DNA of 19,129 nt from CF-113 sp035716135 (lineage in GTDB: Bacteria > Chloroflexota > Ktedonobacteria > Ktedonobacterales > Ktedonobacteraceae): the NCBI GenBank assembly GCA_035716135.1, contig DASTKD010000520.1:1-19129 (forward strand), read 5' to 3'. Position numbers and translations under genes: made by a program. Positions 1-7,284 of the stretch are shown piece by piece; the stretch's first letter is position 1; the number at the start of each line of letters is the position of its first letter. The notes under the pieces are model-generated. The model saw nothing but the letters and a program-made list of their open reading frames with translations. It was not told the DNA's origin and made no database searches.

Positions 1-1
1 G

Positions 2-1537
2 TTTCGCAAAGACGACGGCAGCCGGCGGCTGGCTTACGCTGAAGAGTTGGTGCCGTACCTGCAACAGGCGGCCTCCGCGCTCTACTACGTGCATGAAAAA
101 GGGCTGATCCACCAGGACATCAAACCTGGCAACCTCTTGATCGGGCGCGGCGGGCAAATCCTGCTTTCGGACTTCGGCGCGACCTTCGATCTCGGAATGC
201 AAACGCACGCCACGCTGGGCGAGGTGACGGGAACCGCCTTCTACATGCCGCCGGAACAGTGGCAGGGCAACCCCAGGCGCGACTCCGACCAGTACGCGCT
301 GGCCGTGTGCTTCTACGAGCTGCTGGCCGGTCGCCCGCCGTTCGTCTACAAGCAAATCGAACAGATATGGAACGCCCATTTGAGGCTGCAACCGCCGCCG
401 CCGCAGCATTGGAACCCGCGCATCCCCGTCGAGGTCAGCGCGGCCCTTGTGCGCGCCCTGGCTAAGGACTACCGCCAGCGTTACCGCAACGTGATGGAGT
501 TTTCCGAAAAATTCGCCAGCGCCGTTGATACGGCTCGCCAGCGCTACGTTTGCCAGCGTTGCAAAAATCAGAACCGCACCGGAGCGCAGCGTTGCAGCGC
601 CTGCGGTGCAGACTACGATGATCGTCACTGCCTGTATTGCGATACACCCGTGCGCTTCGGCCAGCGCTGCTGCTCCAACTGTGGCCGCCTGACCATCCCG
701 CCATTGATGGTAGCGCATAGCCCGCTTTCGGGCGTCAGCGTGCGCCAGGATCGCTATATCGTCAAGCATGTACTCACGCAAAGCGACGAAACGATGGTAA
801 CAACCATGCTCGCCATCGATACGCGCGCCTCTGAAAAGCGCGTCATCATCAAACGCTGGGAGTGCGCGGACTACCCCATCGAACGCCGCCGTAAAGAGAT
901 CGTCTATTACGAAAGAGCCACCGAACGCCTGGCAAAATTCCGCCATCCCCTGGTTCCCAATATCCTGGACCGTTTCGCGGAGGGCAAACACTACTACCTG
1001 GTAGAAGACTACATCGATGGCGAAAACATGCAAGACCTGCTGCAAAAGCTGCTTAAACCTCTATCCGAGCGTGAAGTTATCGGCTATATGAACAACATAC
1101 TGAACATTTTGATTGCGATGGAACAACAGCAGCCGCCCCTGCGTCACTTCGACATTTCGCCCTCTAACATTATTATCGAAAGCGCACGCGGGCGCGCCAT
1201 GCTGGTCGGCTTCCAGATTCCGCTGCCCCCGCCGGAACCACGTCCGGGATTGGCGAAGCATCTCACCACGCGCAAAATCCTGCTTTCGCCCTATACGCCC
1301 GTGCAGGACATGCCGTTTGACCATCGCACTTGCATCTACATGCTGGCCGCCAGTATGCACCAGGCCCTGACCAACTACGCGCCGCCGCACTATCCCGTCT
1401 TCCCTCCGGCGCGCCAGTTGAACCCCCTCATCTCACCCGAACTCGAAGCCATCCTGAGCCGCGCCCTCCAGGAAGAACGCACCTTGCGCTACCAGAGCTA
1501 CGCCGAGATGAAAAAGGATGTACAAAAATTGTTATGA
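2..1537 (+). CDS. Ser/Thr protein kinase - double zinc ribbon - pseudokinase protein (5' partial)
   Basis: The frame is open to the left edge, so the N-terminus (glycine-rich loop and VAIK lysine of the first kinase) lies outside. Residues are numbered from the codon at base 2. The first kinase domain shows a catalytic loop HQDIKPGN (His37, Asp39, Lys41, Asn44), DFG at 57-59 and an APE-like MPPE at about 82-85. All catalytic residues seen are intact; the HRD arginine is Gln. Eight to nine cysteines then form two CxxC...CxxC ribbons (184/187/198/201 and 210/213/223-224/227). A second kinase-like fold fills about 250-511: it keeps a VIIK lysine (284) and HFDISPSN (Asp384, Asn389), but DFG is replaced by VGF (402-404) and the catalytic-loop lysine by Ser, so it is probably a pseudokinase. 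No membrane segment is visible in this part. It converges on citrate synthase, and its last codons lie inside a terminator palindrome. Its substrate is unknown. The kinase call is firm; the pseudokinase reading is likely. Confidence 0.9.
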   Translation, partial: FRKDDGSRRLAYAEELVPYLQQAASALYYVHEKGLIHQDIKPGNLLIGRGGQILLSDFGATFDLGMQTHATLGEVTGTAFYMPPEQWQGNPRRDSDQYALAVCFYELLAGRPPFVYKQIEQIWNAHLRLQPPPPQHWNPRIPVEVSAALVRALAKDYRQRYRNVMEFSEKFASAVDTARQRYVCQRCKNQNRTGAQRCSACGADYDDRHCLYCDTPVRFGQRCCSNCGRLTIPPLMVAHSPLSGVSVRQDRYIVKHVLTQSDETMVTTMLAIDTRASEKRVIIKRWECADYPIERRRKEIVYYERATERLAKFRHPLVPNILDRFAEGKHYYLVEDYIDGENMQDLLQKLLKPLSEREVIGYMNNILNILIAMEQQQPPLRHFDISPSNIIIESARGRAMLVGFQIPLPPPEPRPGLAKHLTTRKILLSPYTPVQDMPFDHRTCIYMLAASMHQALTNYAPPHYPVFPPARQLNPLISPELEAILSRALQEERTLRYQSYAEMKKDVQKLL

Positions 1538-1577
1538 AACATGATGCCTGGCATCATGTTTCATAACAATTTTTGTA
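1521..1577. terminator. Perfect 28-bp-arm palindrome, probable bidirectional terminator
   Basis: Arms 1521-1548 and 1550-1577 are exact reverse complements around the single base T1549. The stem is GC-richer near the tip (GATGCC/GGCATC). Each outer arm supplies a run of five A or T (1524-1528, 1570-1574), so an RNA read from either strand gives a hairpin closing on a U run. The left arm includes the last four codons and stop of the kinase gene. The right arm ends directly against the citrate synthase stop codon (1578-1580). It therefore fits a shared terminator for the two converging genes. Confidence 0.8.
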
Positions 1578-2699
1578 TTATTCTCTGTCGTCAAGCTGCA
1601 CATATTTTACGTCTTTGGGGCCAACGTACTCGGCGCGCGGGCGAATCAGGCGATTATTCCCGAACTGCTCCAGCACATGGGCTGTCCAGCCGGAGATGCG
1701 GCTGCAGGCGAAAATGGGCGTATCCAGGTCGATGGGAACGCCCATCATGTAATAGACCGAAGCGGAATAGAAGTCAACGTTGGCATTCAGGCCCTTATGT
1801 TCTTTGATATAACCCTCGAGGATGCGCGACATATCGTACCAGCGCGAATCGCCGGTGCGCTTGCCCAGTTCTTCCGACATCTGGCGCAGATGGGTCGCGC
1901 GCGGGTCTTCCGTGCGGTAAACGCGGTGGCCGAAGCCCATGATGCGCTCTTTGCGTTCGAGCGCGCCCGCGATATAGGTTTCCGCCTTATCCACGTCGCC
2001 AATTCTCATCAGCATTCGTATGACTTGCTCGTTCGCTCCACCGTGCAGGGGGCCGGAGAGCGCGCCGATAGCCGAGGTGATGGCCGCGTACATGCTCGCC
2101 AGCGTGGCAGCCGTGACACGCGCCGCGAACGTCGAAGCGTTCAACTCGTGGTCGGCGTGCAGGATCAGCGCGGTATCAAGCACATGCGCGTTATATTCAT
2201 CGGGCATTTCGCCATTCAACATGTACAGGAAATTGGTCGCATGGTTTTCGCCTGCCAGCGGCTCAACCAGCTCTTTGCCGTTGCGCATCCGATCCCATGC
2301 CGCCACGATACTCGGAAAAACGGCAGTGAGACGGATTGAGCGGCGCACATTGGCTGCGCGGGAGTTGTCACCCGCGTCGGGGTCAAAGGAGGAGAATGCG
2401 GAAACAGCGGTACGTAACACATCCATCGGTGTAGCAGTTTTGGGAAACAACCGCATCATGTGAACGATAGGGGCTGGAAGGGCGCGATTGGCTTGAAGCT
2501 GATACGTCACCTCTTCTAACTGCGCCCTGGTGGGAAGAACGCCATGCCAGAGCAAATAGGCCGTCTCCTCGAATGAGGAGTAACGCGCTAAGTCGTGAAT
2601 ATCGACGCCAAAGTACAAAAGTCTGCCTTGCTTGCCATCCAGGTCGCAAATACTGGAATGCGCTGCAACGATGTCTTCAAGTCCATCGGTGGTAGCCAT
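1578..2699 (-). CDS. gltA: Citrate synthase (type II-like, 373 aa)
   Basis: Condenses acetyl-CoA with oxaloacetate at the entry to the TCA cycle, in the cytosol. The signature GFGHRVYRTEDPR is at 255-267. The three catalytic residues of the family are visible: His219 in PLHGGANE, His258 in GFGH and Asp309 in NVDF. HADHELNAS is at 181-189. The length matches the short bacterial form without the N-terminal NADH-regulatory extension. I chose ATG at 2699 because GGAGGAG sits about 6 bases upstream; the frame is open to 2792, but the earlier starts lack a ribosome site and the residues there are unlike the family. A consensus promoter lies at 2844-2873, giving a leader of about 138 nt. Methylcitrate synthase has the same fold and cannot be excluded from sequence alone. 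No propionate-pathway genes are nearby, so citrate synthase is preferred. Confidence 0.93.
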   Translation of the reverse strand: MATTDGLEDIVAAHSSICDLDGKQGRLLYFGVDIHDLARYSSFEETAYLLWHGVLPTRAQLEEVTYQLQANRALPAPIVHMMRLFPKTATPMDVLRTAVSAFSSFDPDAGDNSRAANVRRSIRLTAVFPSIVAAWDRMRNGKELVEPLAGENHATNFLYMLNGEMPDEYNAHVLDTALILHADHELNASTFAARVTAATLASMYAAITSAIGALSGPLHGGANEQVIRMLMRIGDVDKAETYIAGALERKERIMGFGHRVYRTEDPRATHLRQMSEELGKRTGDSRWYDMSRILEGYIKEHKGLNANVDFYSASVYYMMGVPIDLDTPIFACSRISGWTAHVLEQFGNNRLIRPRAEYVGPKDVKYVQLDDRE

Positions 2700-2843
2700 A
2701 GAAGGTCTCCTCCAGGGGATACTCGCTTCGCTCTGGCGATGAGCAGGCTGGCGCATCCGGCATACTGTAAGGGCGGGCGCTGCTGCTTCCACAGCGAATC
2801 AGACAACTTTCACCACAACAAATGATATGCGGTTCTGTAAAGT

Positions 2844-2873
2844 ATTATAGTCACCGGATTCAAAGCATGTCAA
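2844..2873 (-). promoter_or_regulatory. Sigma-70-type promoter for citrate synthase
   Basis: Read on the minus strand, a perfect TTGACA (2873-2868) is followed after 18 bases by a perfect TATAAT (2849-2844). Transcription would start near base 2837, leaving about 138 nt before the ATG at 2699. No known riboswitch was recognised in this leader. Confidence 0.75.
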
Positions 2874-2899
2874 TGCAAAATCATGGTAGGGACAAATAG

Positions 2900-2986
2900 A
2901 AGGCGACCGCAAGGGTCGCCTCTACTATGAACGGGCCTGGGAACGCACTTCGTCATCATAGTAGAGGCGACCCTTGCGGTCGCCTT
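2900..2986. repeat. Foldback repeat with nested hairpins (GGCGACC family)
   Basis: Arms 2900-2930 and 2956-2986 are 31-bp perfect reverse complements around a 25-base spacer. Each arm contains its own hairpin, GGCGACC-GCAAG-GGTCGCC. It lies between the start of citrate synthase and the 3' end of the acyltransferase, so it could end transcripts of the latter. It looks like an interspersed REP-type unit. The rest of the 343-bp gap (2700-3042) holds the citrate synthase promoter and leader and nothing else I can identify. Confidence 0.8.
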
Positions 2987-3042
2987 GTTCTCTAACACAC
3001 GCTCTTGCAGAAACTATTTCTTTGATCCCGGCACTGACATCA

Positions 3043-4497
3043 TCACCTTGTCACAGCCTCCTGCGCCGCGATAGAGTTCTTTTGCGCGGATGCTGAAGGC
3101 GCTTCCGGTGCCGCGCGCGCTTGCAGTTTGGCGCGGCGCTTCGTCTCGATTATGCCGCGCCAGCGATCACCCAGCTTCATCCAGGGTTTCTCTACCAGCA
3201 CATAGGAGAGGAAGGCGAAAGGGAAAACCACGAGAATGGCCCATATCCAGTGTGTGCCATAGGCAATATACATGTTGCTGATATGTAGCAGAGGCAATAT
3301 GCGCGACTGGAAGAAGATGAGCAAGGGCAGGTGCCACATGTACAGGCTATAGGAAATCAGGCCGATCCAGCGTAGAGGGGGCCACTCAAAGGGGCGTTTA
3401 AGCGAAGTTGGCCCGTAGAGGATGGCCGCGATACACGCGCCAAAGCCAAACGTGAGCATCATTTCGTTGATCCAGTCGTAGGCTGGCAGCAGGCCATTCA
3501 GGAACGGCCAGCCGTGCATTTCATGATTGAAGTGCCACATGGCATCGAAGACACATATCAAGATGCCAGCGCCCCATAACCACAGGCTAAGCTCTCGCCA
3601 CTTCTTAGCAAATTTGGGATTCGTCGCGGGATGCTGCACGTAGATGTAGCACAGGCTGATGAACATGCCCACCGCGAAATCTTCCGTGTACTTGCCCACG
3701 ATACCAAAGCTGAAAAACAGGAACACGTTCAGCGCGGGGCGCGGCACCAGGAACGATTGCTTCGGATTCGCCATAAAATATTCACCGAAGAGGCGCACGC
3801 CGAGCGCCAGCACAATCAGCACGCCCAGCCACAATGTTACCCGCTTGAAACGTTTGCGCTGCGGCGTCTTTTTGACCAGCCATGCAATGAGCAGGGCAAT
3901 GAGCGGCAACATCATATAGAACTGCCACTCGGTCGCCAGCGTCCAGAACGGGCCGTTAATGCGGCGGAACGTTTCTGTCGTGGAATCCATAAAAAAGGTT
4001 AAGAAGAGAAAAAGGTCTTTCAAGTGGACGGGTTGCAGGTATTCAGGATAGGCCAGTAAAATAAGCAGCAACAGGCAGACATAATAGCCGGGAATGATGC
4101 GCAAAAAGCGGCGCATGTAGAAGACGCGCGCGAGCGGCCAGGAAGTAGTAAAGAGCAGCGATTTCGCAAACGGCATAAAAAGCAGGAAACCAGATAGCAC
4201 AAAGAAGAGTGTTACTCCTGTGCCGCCAGCCGTTGATACCGACGAGGCGAGTTGATTCGACATGCGATCCCACAGGTTATCGCCGGTCATACGGTTGATA
4301 TGAAATACCATCACCATCAGGAAAGCCACCGCGCGCACGCCATCAAGTACCGCGATATTGTTCTGTTTGCCTCCTACTTGCCGGTCTTCCAGCATCCACG
4401 CTATCCATTGACCTACGCGCCGCGTTCCATGTCGTTTCTCGTCTACTGGTTGTTCAACTACATTTTGCGTGTCAATCATCATCAAATATTCTCTCAT
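3043..4497 (-). CDS. Membrane acyltransferase 3 family protein (OafA-like O-acyltransferase)
   Basis: A polytopic membrane enzyme of the family that moves acetyl or other acyl groups onto sugars or lipids of the cell surface. Family marks: LDGVRAVAFLMVMVFH at 51-66 with the conserved His66, FFVLSGFLLF at 98-107, the MRRFLRIIP motif at 128-136, and the C-terminal SYSLYMWHLPLLIFF and LVEKPW motifs. About 10-11 hydrophobic helices are spread along 484 residues. The last 30 residues are a charged, Ala-rich cytoplasmic tail. The start is uncertain: ATG at 4497 has no clear ribosome site, while two ATGs five and six codons later follow GAGAG at a plausible distance. It is divergent from the ECF sigma gene, and the shared gap carries a Crp-type site. 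No glycan-synthesis genes lie beside it, so the acceptor is unknown. Confidence 0.9.
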   Translation of the reverse strand: MREYLMMIDTQNVVEQPVDEKRHGTRRVGQWIAWMLEDRQVGGKQNNIAVLDGVRAVAFLMVMVFHINRMTGDNLWDRMSNQLASSVSTAGGTGVTLFFVLSGFLLFMPFAKSLLFTTSWPLARVFYMRRFLRIIPGYYVCLLLLILLAYPEYLQPVHLKDLFLFLTFFMDSTTETFRRINGPFWTLATEWQFYMMLPLIALLIAWLVKKTPQRKRFKRVTLWLGVLIVLALGVRLFGEYFMANPKQSFLVPRPALNVFLFFSFGIVGKYTEDFAVGMFISLCYIYVQHPATNPKFAKKWRELSLWLWGAGILICVFDAMWHFNHEMHGWPFLNGLLPAYDWINEMMLTFGFGACIAAILYGPTSLKRPFEWPPLRWIGLISYSLYMWHLPLLIFFQSRILPLLHISNMYIAYGTHWIWAILVVFPFAFLSYVLVEKPWMKLGDRWRGIIETKRRAKLQARAAPEAPSASAQKNSIAAQEAVTR

Positions 4498-4634
4498 CCA
4501 GGTCGATCAGGTGCTTTGCTTACATTACTAACGGATAACATAGCCATAAAGACCCGCTTCCTGTACTTTTTAGCAGGAAAGAGGGCAGCAAGGCGGAGTG
4601 CCATCCCTTCGCTTCACTTGTTGTCACCCCTTCC

Positions 4635-4714
4635 CCCATTGTCATCCTGAGCGCAGCGAAGGATCTCTCCCCGGCGGCGCAGAGATCCTTCGCTGCGCTC
4701 AGGATGACAATGGG
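4635..4714. repeat. Foldback repeat, 34-bp perfect arms (GAGCGCAGCGAAGGATC core)
   Basis: Arms 4635-4668 and 4681-4714 are exact reverse complements around a 12-base loop (4669-4680). The core, CTGAGCGCAGCGAAGGATC, is a close relative of the core in the two 135-bp elements at 7150 and 17286, but their outer terminal repeats are absent here. In RNA it would form a very stable hairpin in the leader region between the two divergent genes. Confidence 0.85.
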
Positions 4715-4772
4715 CGAGCGGCTCCCCCATACTAGACTACAGGGCATTACTCTTTGCTACGCATGACCTGAA

Positions 4773-4788
4773 TGTGAAAAAGATCACA
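4773..4788. promoter_or_regulatory. Crp/Fnr-type operator, TGTGA-N6-TCACA
   Basis: TGTGA (4773-4777), six bases AAAAGA, then TCACA (4784-4788): both half-sites are perfect for the cAMP-receptor-protein consensus. A possible -10 hexamer TATAGT at 4808-4813 would put the site centre about 40 bases before the start, close to class II activator spacing. This would drive the rightward sigma gene. The regulator itself is not in this window. Confidence 0.5.
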
Positions 4789-4861
4789 GCGCAATCGACG
4801 TAGTATGTATAGTATATGAGACAGTTTTATGCTAAACTAGCCGGCACAAGGCGACAAACAT

Positions 4862-4960
4862 TTGTAGGGACGCGATTAATCGCGTCCGTTCACACAACGA
4901 CGATGCGACAACGACGACAGAGACGATGCAACGCAGACGCGATTTATCGCGTCCCTACAA
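4862..4960. repeat. Foldback repeat, 25-bp arms (TAGGGACGCGATTAATCGCGTC family)
   Basis: Arms 4862-4886 and 4936-4960 are reverse complements with one mismatch (GATTAATC against GATAAATC), around a 49-base spacer rich in CGACGA-like triplets. Each arm is itself a hairpin (GACGCGAT-ATCGCGTC). It ends 33 bases before the sigma factor start, so it would lie in that gene's leader if the promoter is near 4808. Confidence 0.75.
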
Positions 4961-4993
4961 GTAATGCGCTTCAGGAAATGACAGGAGTGAGGC

Positions 4994-5632
4994 ATGGCAG
5001 AGACAGCGCGCGAGGATGAACTGTTGCTCATTGCTCGCAGCCAGCGTGGGGATGTCGATGCGTTCAATCAGCTTGTGCTGCGCTACCAGCAGGCCGTATT
5101 TACCGTGGTGATGCGTATGCTCGGCGATCGTGAGATTGCTGCTGATGTGACGCAGGAAACATTTCTTGCTGCCTTCCGCGCCATGCCAAATTTCCGGGGC
5201 GGCTCCTCATTTCGCGCCTGGCTGATGCGTATCGCCTCCAACCAGTCGTGCGACCACTGGCGGCGCACCCATCGCCATCCCGTCGATTCGCTGGATAGCC
5301 TGACCGACGAGGACGAACCTTCCAGCGCAGCAGTCATGAGTTCCCTGATCGAAACAGCCCGAGATGTCAACCCCGAAGAGGCTTTGATGAGCCAGGAACT
5401 CCAGCAGATCATCCAGCTTGGGTTGGAAGAATTGCCACTCGACCAGCGCGTGGCCGTCGTCCTGTGCGACATTCAGGGGATGAGCTATGAAGAAATCGCC
5501 GCCACCACCGTGACCACACTCGGCACGGTGCGCTCGCGTATCGCGCGTGGCAGAGCGCGGCTACGCGCCTACTTACTTCAGCACAGGGAACTATTACCCG
5601 GCAATTATCGTTTACTCTCTGATAGAGAATAA
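4994..5632 (+). CDS. ECF-type RNA polymerase sigma factor (sigma-70 family)
   Basis: A 212-residue alternative sigma factor that redirects RNA polymerase to a stress or envelope regulon. Region 2 spans about 24-93: FNQLVLRYQQAVF, then DVTQETFLAAFR at 51-62, then FRAWLMRIASNQSCDHWRR with the DNA-melting and -10-binding part. Region 4 spans about 137-191 and ends in a helix-turn-helix, YEEIAATTVTTLGTVRSRIARGRARLR in two stretches. Regions 1 and 3 are absent, as in ECF factors. ATG at 4994 follows AGGAGTGAGG at a normal distance. The anti-sigma gene starts 26 bases downstream, so the two are co-transcribed. ECF factors usually activate their own operon; here a Crp-type site upstream suggests an added global input. 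Confidence 0.93.
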   Translation: MAETAREDELLLIARSQRGDVDAFNQLVLRYQQAVFTVVMRMLGDREIAADVTQETFLAAFRAMPNFRGGSSFRAWLMRIASNQSCDHWRRTHRHPVDSLDSLTDEDEPSSAAVMSSLIETARDVNPEEALMSQELQQIIQLGLEELPLDQRVAVVLCDIQGMSYEEIAATTVTTLGTVRSRIARGRARLRAYLLQHRELLPGNYRLLSDRE

Positions 5633-5658
5633 TATTACAACCAAAACGGAGCATTCGC

Positions 5659-6414
5659 GTGACACAGCAGGAGCATCTAACAACGGAGCAGCTATCAGCC
5701 TTTCTCGATAAGCAGCTTACTCCCCAGGAGCAGGCTTTTTTTGATGCTCATATCCAGAGCTGCCAGCGCTGCCAGAATGCTCTCGCCGAACTACGCCGCA
5801 CTGTCGTCCTGCTGCACGCCATGCCACAGCCGCAACTGCCGCGCTCTTTCACGCTGCCAGCCAGCGCAGGCGTCTCGCGCACATCGCAGGCCGCGCGCCC
5901 GCAACCACAGCCCGTTCGACAGGGTCGTATCTTGAACTATACCCTGCGGCGCAGCGTGCGAGCAGTCAGCACCCTTGCGGCAGCCGTTGCCGTCATCTTC
6001 ATCCTATCCGGCCTGCTGGCAAATGTTCATTTCGCAGGTGGTGGGGCATCAACATCAGCAGGCAGCACCTTTAATGCCTCAAGCGGACCCGTGCATCCTC
6101 CTGCCACCGTCGAACCAAATGCTACCGGGGGAGCGCAAACGCAGGGCAGCACGCCCAAAGCAGCCGGTTCGCCTATTATGGGGAATCATCAAAGCGGCAC
6201 GCCGAAGGCATCGTCGGCCACCACGCCTACGCCAACTTCGACGCCCACCCAGGGAGCAAGCAATAGCACCGGCGCTACCGAACCACCCACGTTACCGCCC
6301 GCGCTGGACCCCGGCCAGCCTGCCGGACGCCTGACTCTGGGCGCGCTCCTGTTGCTCTTGAGCATCGCCGGCCTCGTCGCCACGCGCCGCCGCAGGCGCA
6401 ATACCGCCTCGTGA
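5659..6414 (+). CDS. Membrane anti-sigma factor with zinc-finger (ZAS-like) domain
   Basis: Starts at GTG (5659) after AACGGAG. The N-terminal cytosolic domain has the anti-sigma zinc motif HxxxCxxC (His31, Cys35, Cys38) within a helical stretch, LSAFLDKQLTPQEQAFFDAH. The motif LPRSFTLP is at 60-67, followed by a transmembrane helix at about 103-124. Residues 125-224 form a low-complexity exported linker rich in Thr, Ser, Pro, Ala and Gly. A second hydrophobic segment (226-241) and a final RRRRR cluster end the protein, so both ends are probably cytosolic. By position and domain it should hold the ECF sigma factor at the membrane until a signal releases it. The zinc domain and pairing are clear; the role of the C-terminal helix is not known. 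Confidence 0.88.
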   Translation: MTQQEHLTTEQLSAFLDKQLTPQEQAFFDAHIQSCQRCQNALAELRRTVVLLHAMPQPQLPRSFTLPASAGVSRTSQAARPQPQPVRQGRILNYTLRRSVRAVSTLAAAVAVIFILSGLLANVHFAGGGASTSAGSTFNASSGPVHPPATVEPNATGGAQTQGSTPKAAGSPIMGNHQSGTPKASSATTPTPTSTPTQGASNSTGATEPPTLPPALDPGQPAGRLTLGALLLLLSIAGLVATRRRRRNTAS

Positions 6415-6417
6415 AAG

Positions 6418-7083
6418 CTACGGGAGAGCAATGCCTATCGAGGCCAGCCCCTGTTTCATGGTGGCAGGCGTTAGAGGCTGGATCACGACGGAGCGCACAA
6501 CGCCATGACTATCGATAAAGTACGTGGTCGGGATAGCGGTCACGCCATATTGCTGGTTGATGTTCCCGCCCTCGTCAAAGAGCAGCGGATAGGTAACGCC
6601 GTACTGGCTGCCAAAGGTGCGAATATCCTCTTTGGGATCAGATTGATTGATGCCCAGCAGAGCGAACTGACCATTTCCATCATTGCTCTTATAGACACGC
6701 TCAAGGTAGGGAACCTCCGCCAGGCATGGCTGGCAGGATTCGGAGTAGAAATTCAGCACAACGGGATGGCCGCGCAAAGACGCCAGGCTCATAGTGCTGC
6801 CAATGCCGCCGCCGCCATAAACGGGCAAATTAAAATTTGGCGGGGCCGTCCCAATCGGCACACCACCCGCCGGTGTCTGCGCGGGCGCGGGCCAGAACGC
6901 TAACAGGCTAAATATGACTGCCAGTAGTCCGATTGCGCCCAGCACCAGGAAAATCACCCTCCTGTGCCGGATGGACTTGCGGGGGCGGCTAGCATAATGC
7001 GCCGCCAGTTCCTCCTTGAGTTCCTTGCGCTGCTCGCGCGCCACATTCTGTTCGCGTTGTTCGTCGCTTACTTTTCGCACCAT
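6418..7083 (-). CDS. Membrane-anchored TlpA/ResA-like thiol-disulfide oxidoreductase
   Basis: A thioredoxin-fold protein of 221 residues. A charged, helical N-terminal tail (1-41) is followed by one membrane helix (about 43-63) and an exported redoxin domain (77-221). The active site is CQPC (Cys117, Cys120), in NFYSESCQPCLAEVP, and the cis-proline is Pro185 in AIPTTYFID. Such proteins reduce disulfides outside the membrane, for example in cytochrome c maturation or on other exported proteins. No cytochrome genes are nearby, so the partner is unknown. ATG at 7083 was chosen because AAGGAGAG lies 7 bases before it and a promoter at 7111-7139 would start the RNA near 7104, which excludes earlier starts. 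It ends three bases from the convergent anti-sigma gene. Confidence 0.88.
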   Translation of the reverse strand: MVRKVSDEQREQNVAREQRKELKEELAAHYASRPRKSIRHRRVIFLVLGAIGLLAVIFSLLAFWPAPAQTPAGGVPIGTAPPNFNLPVYGGGGIGSTMSLASLRGHPVVLNFYSESCQPCLAEVPYLERVYKSNDGNGQFALLGINQSDPKEDIRTFGSQYGVTYPLLFDEGGNINQQYGVTAIPTTYFIDSHGVVRSVVIQPLTPATMKQGLASIGIALP

Positions 7084-7110
7084 GCAATTGCTCTCCTTTT
7101 TCTCAAACAT

Positions 7111-7139
7111 ACTATAATCGCCAGCGCAGGCAGATGCAA
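7111..7139 (-). promoter_or_regulatory. Promoter for the TlpA-like gene
   Basis: On the minus strand, TTGCAT (7139-7134) and TATAGT (7116-7111) are 17 bases apart. The predicted start near 7104 leaves a leader of about 20 bases holding only the ribosome site. Confidence 0.65.
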
Positions 7140-7149
7140 GTAGCCTCAT

Positions 7150-7284
7150 TCTGATGAACATTACCAACCAGGGTCGGTCTGGCCCTGTCATTCTTCGCTG
7201 CGCTCAGAATCTCGGCGTGGCAAGGGAGATTCTTCGCTACGCTCAGAATGACATTCCCGATTGTGATGGTTCATGTTCATTAGG
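7150..7284. mobile_element. 135-bp MITE-like element, copy A
   Basis: Imperfect 21-bp terminal inverted repeats (7150-7170 and 7264-7284, 15 of 21 matching; shared ATGAACAT) enclose two 21-base core units, 7190-7210 and 7229-7249. The cores differ at one base and both read ATTCTTCGCT(G/A)CGCTCAGAAT in the same direction. Copy B at 17286-17420 has the same total length, but its two cores are inverted. There is no coding capacity. It lies in the gap between the TlpA-like and 7-TM genes. Confidence 0.65.

Larger units (their letters stand above)
4498..4993. other. Intergenic region between divergent acyltransferase and sigma factor genes
   Basis: No gene is supported in these 496 bases. From left to right they hold a 34-bp-arm foldback repeat (4635-4714), a Crp-type palindrome (4773-4788) followed by AT-rich sequence with a possible TATAGT at 4808-4813, and a second foldback repeat (4862-4960). 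No convincing -35/-10 pair for the acyltransferase was found. Confidence 0.6.

Noticed and set aside
2700..2792. An N-terminal extension of 31 residues on citrate synthase from an ATG at 2792
   Set aside because: No ribosome site precedes it, the residues do not resemble the family, and GGAGGAG sits just before the ATG at 2699.
7190..7249. Two spaced 21-base direct repeats as a start of a CRISPR array
   Set aside because: There are only two units, the gap is too short, the same core occurs as inverted copies elsewhere, and no cas genes are present.
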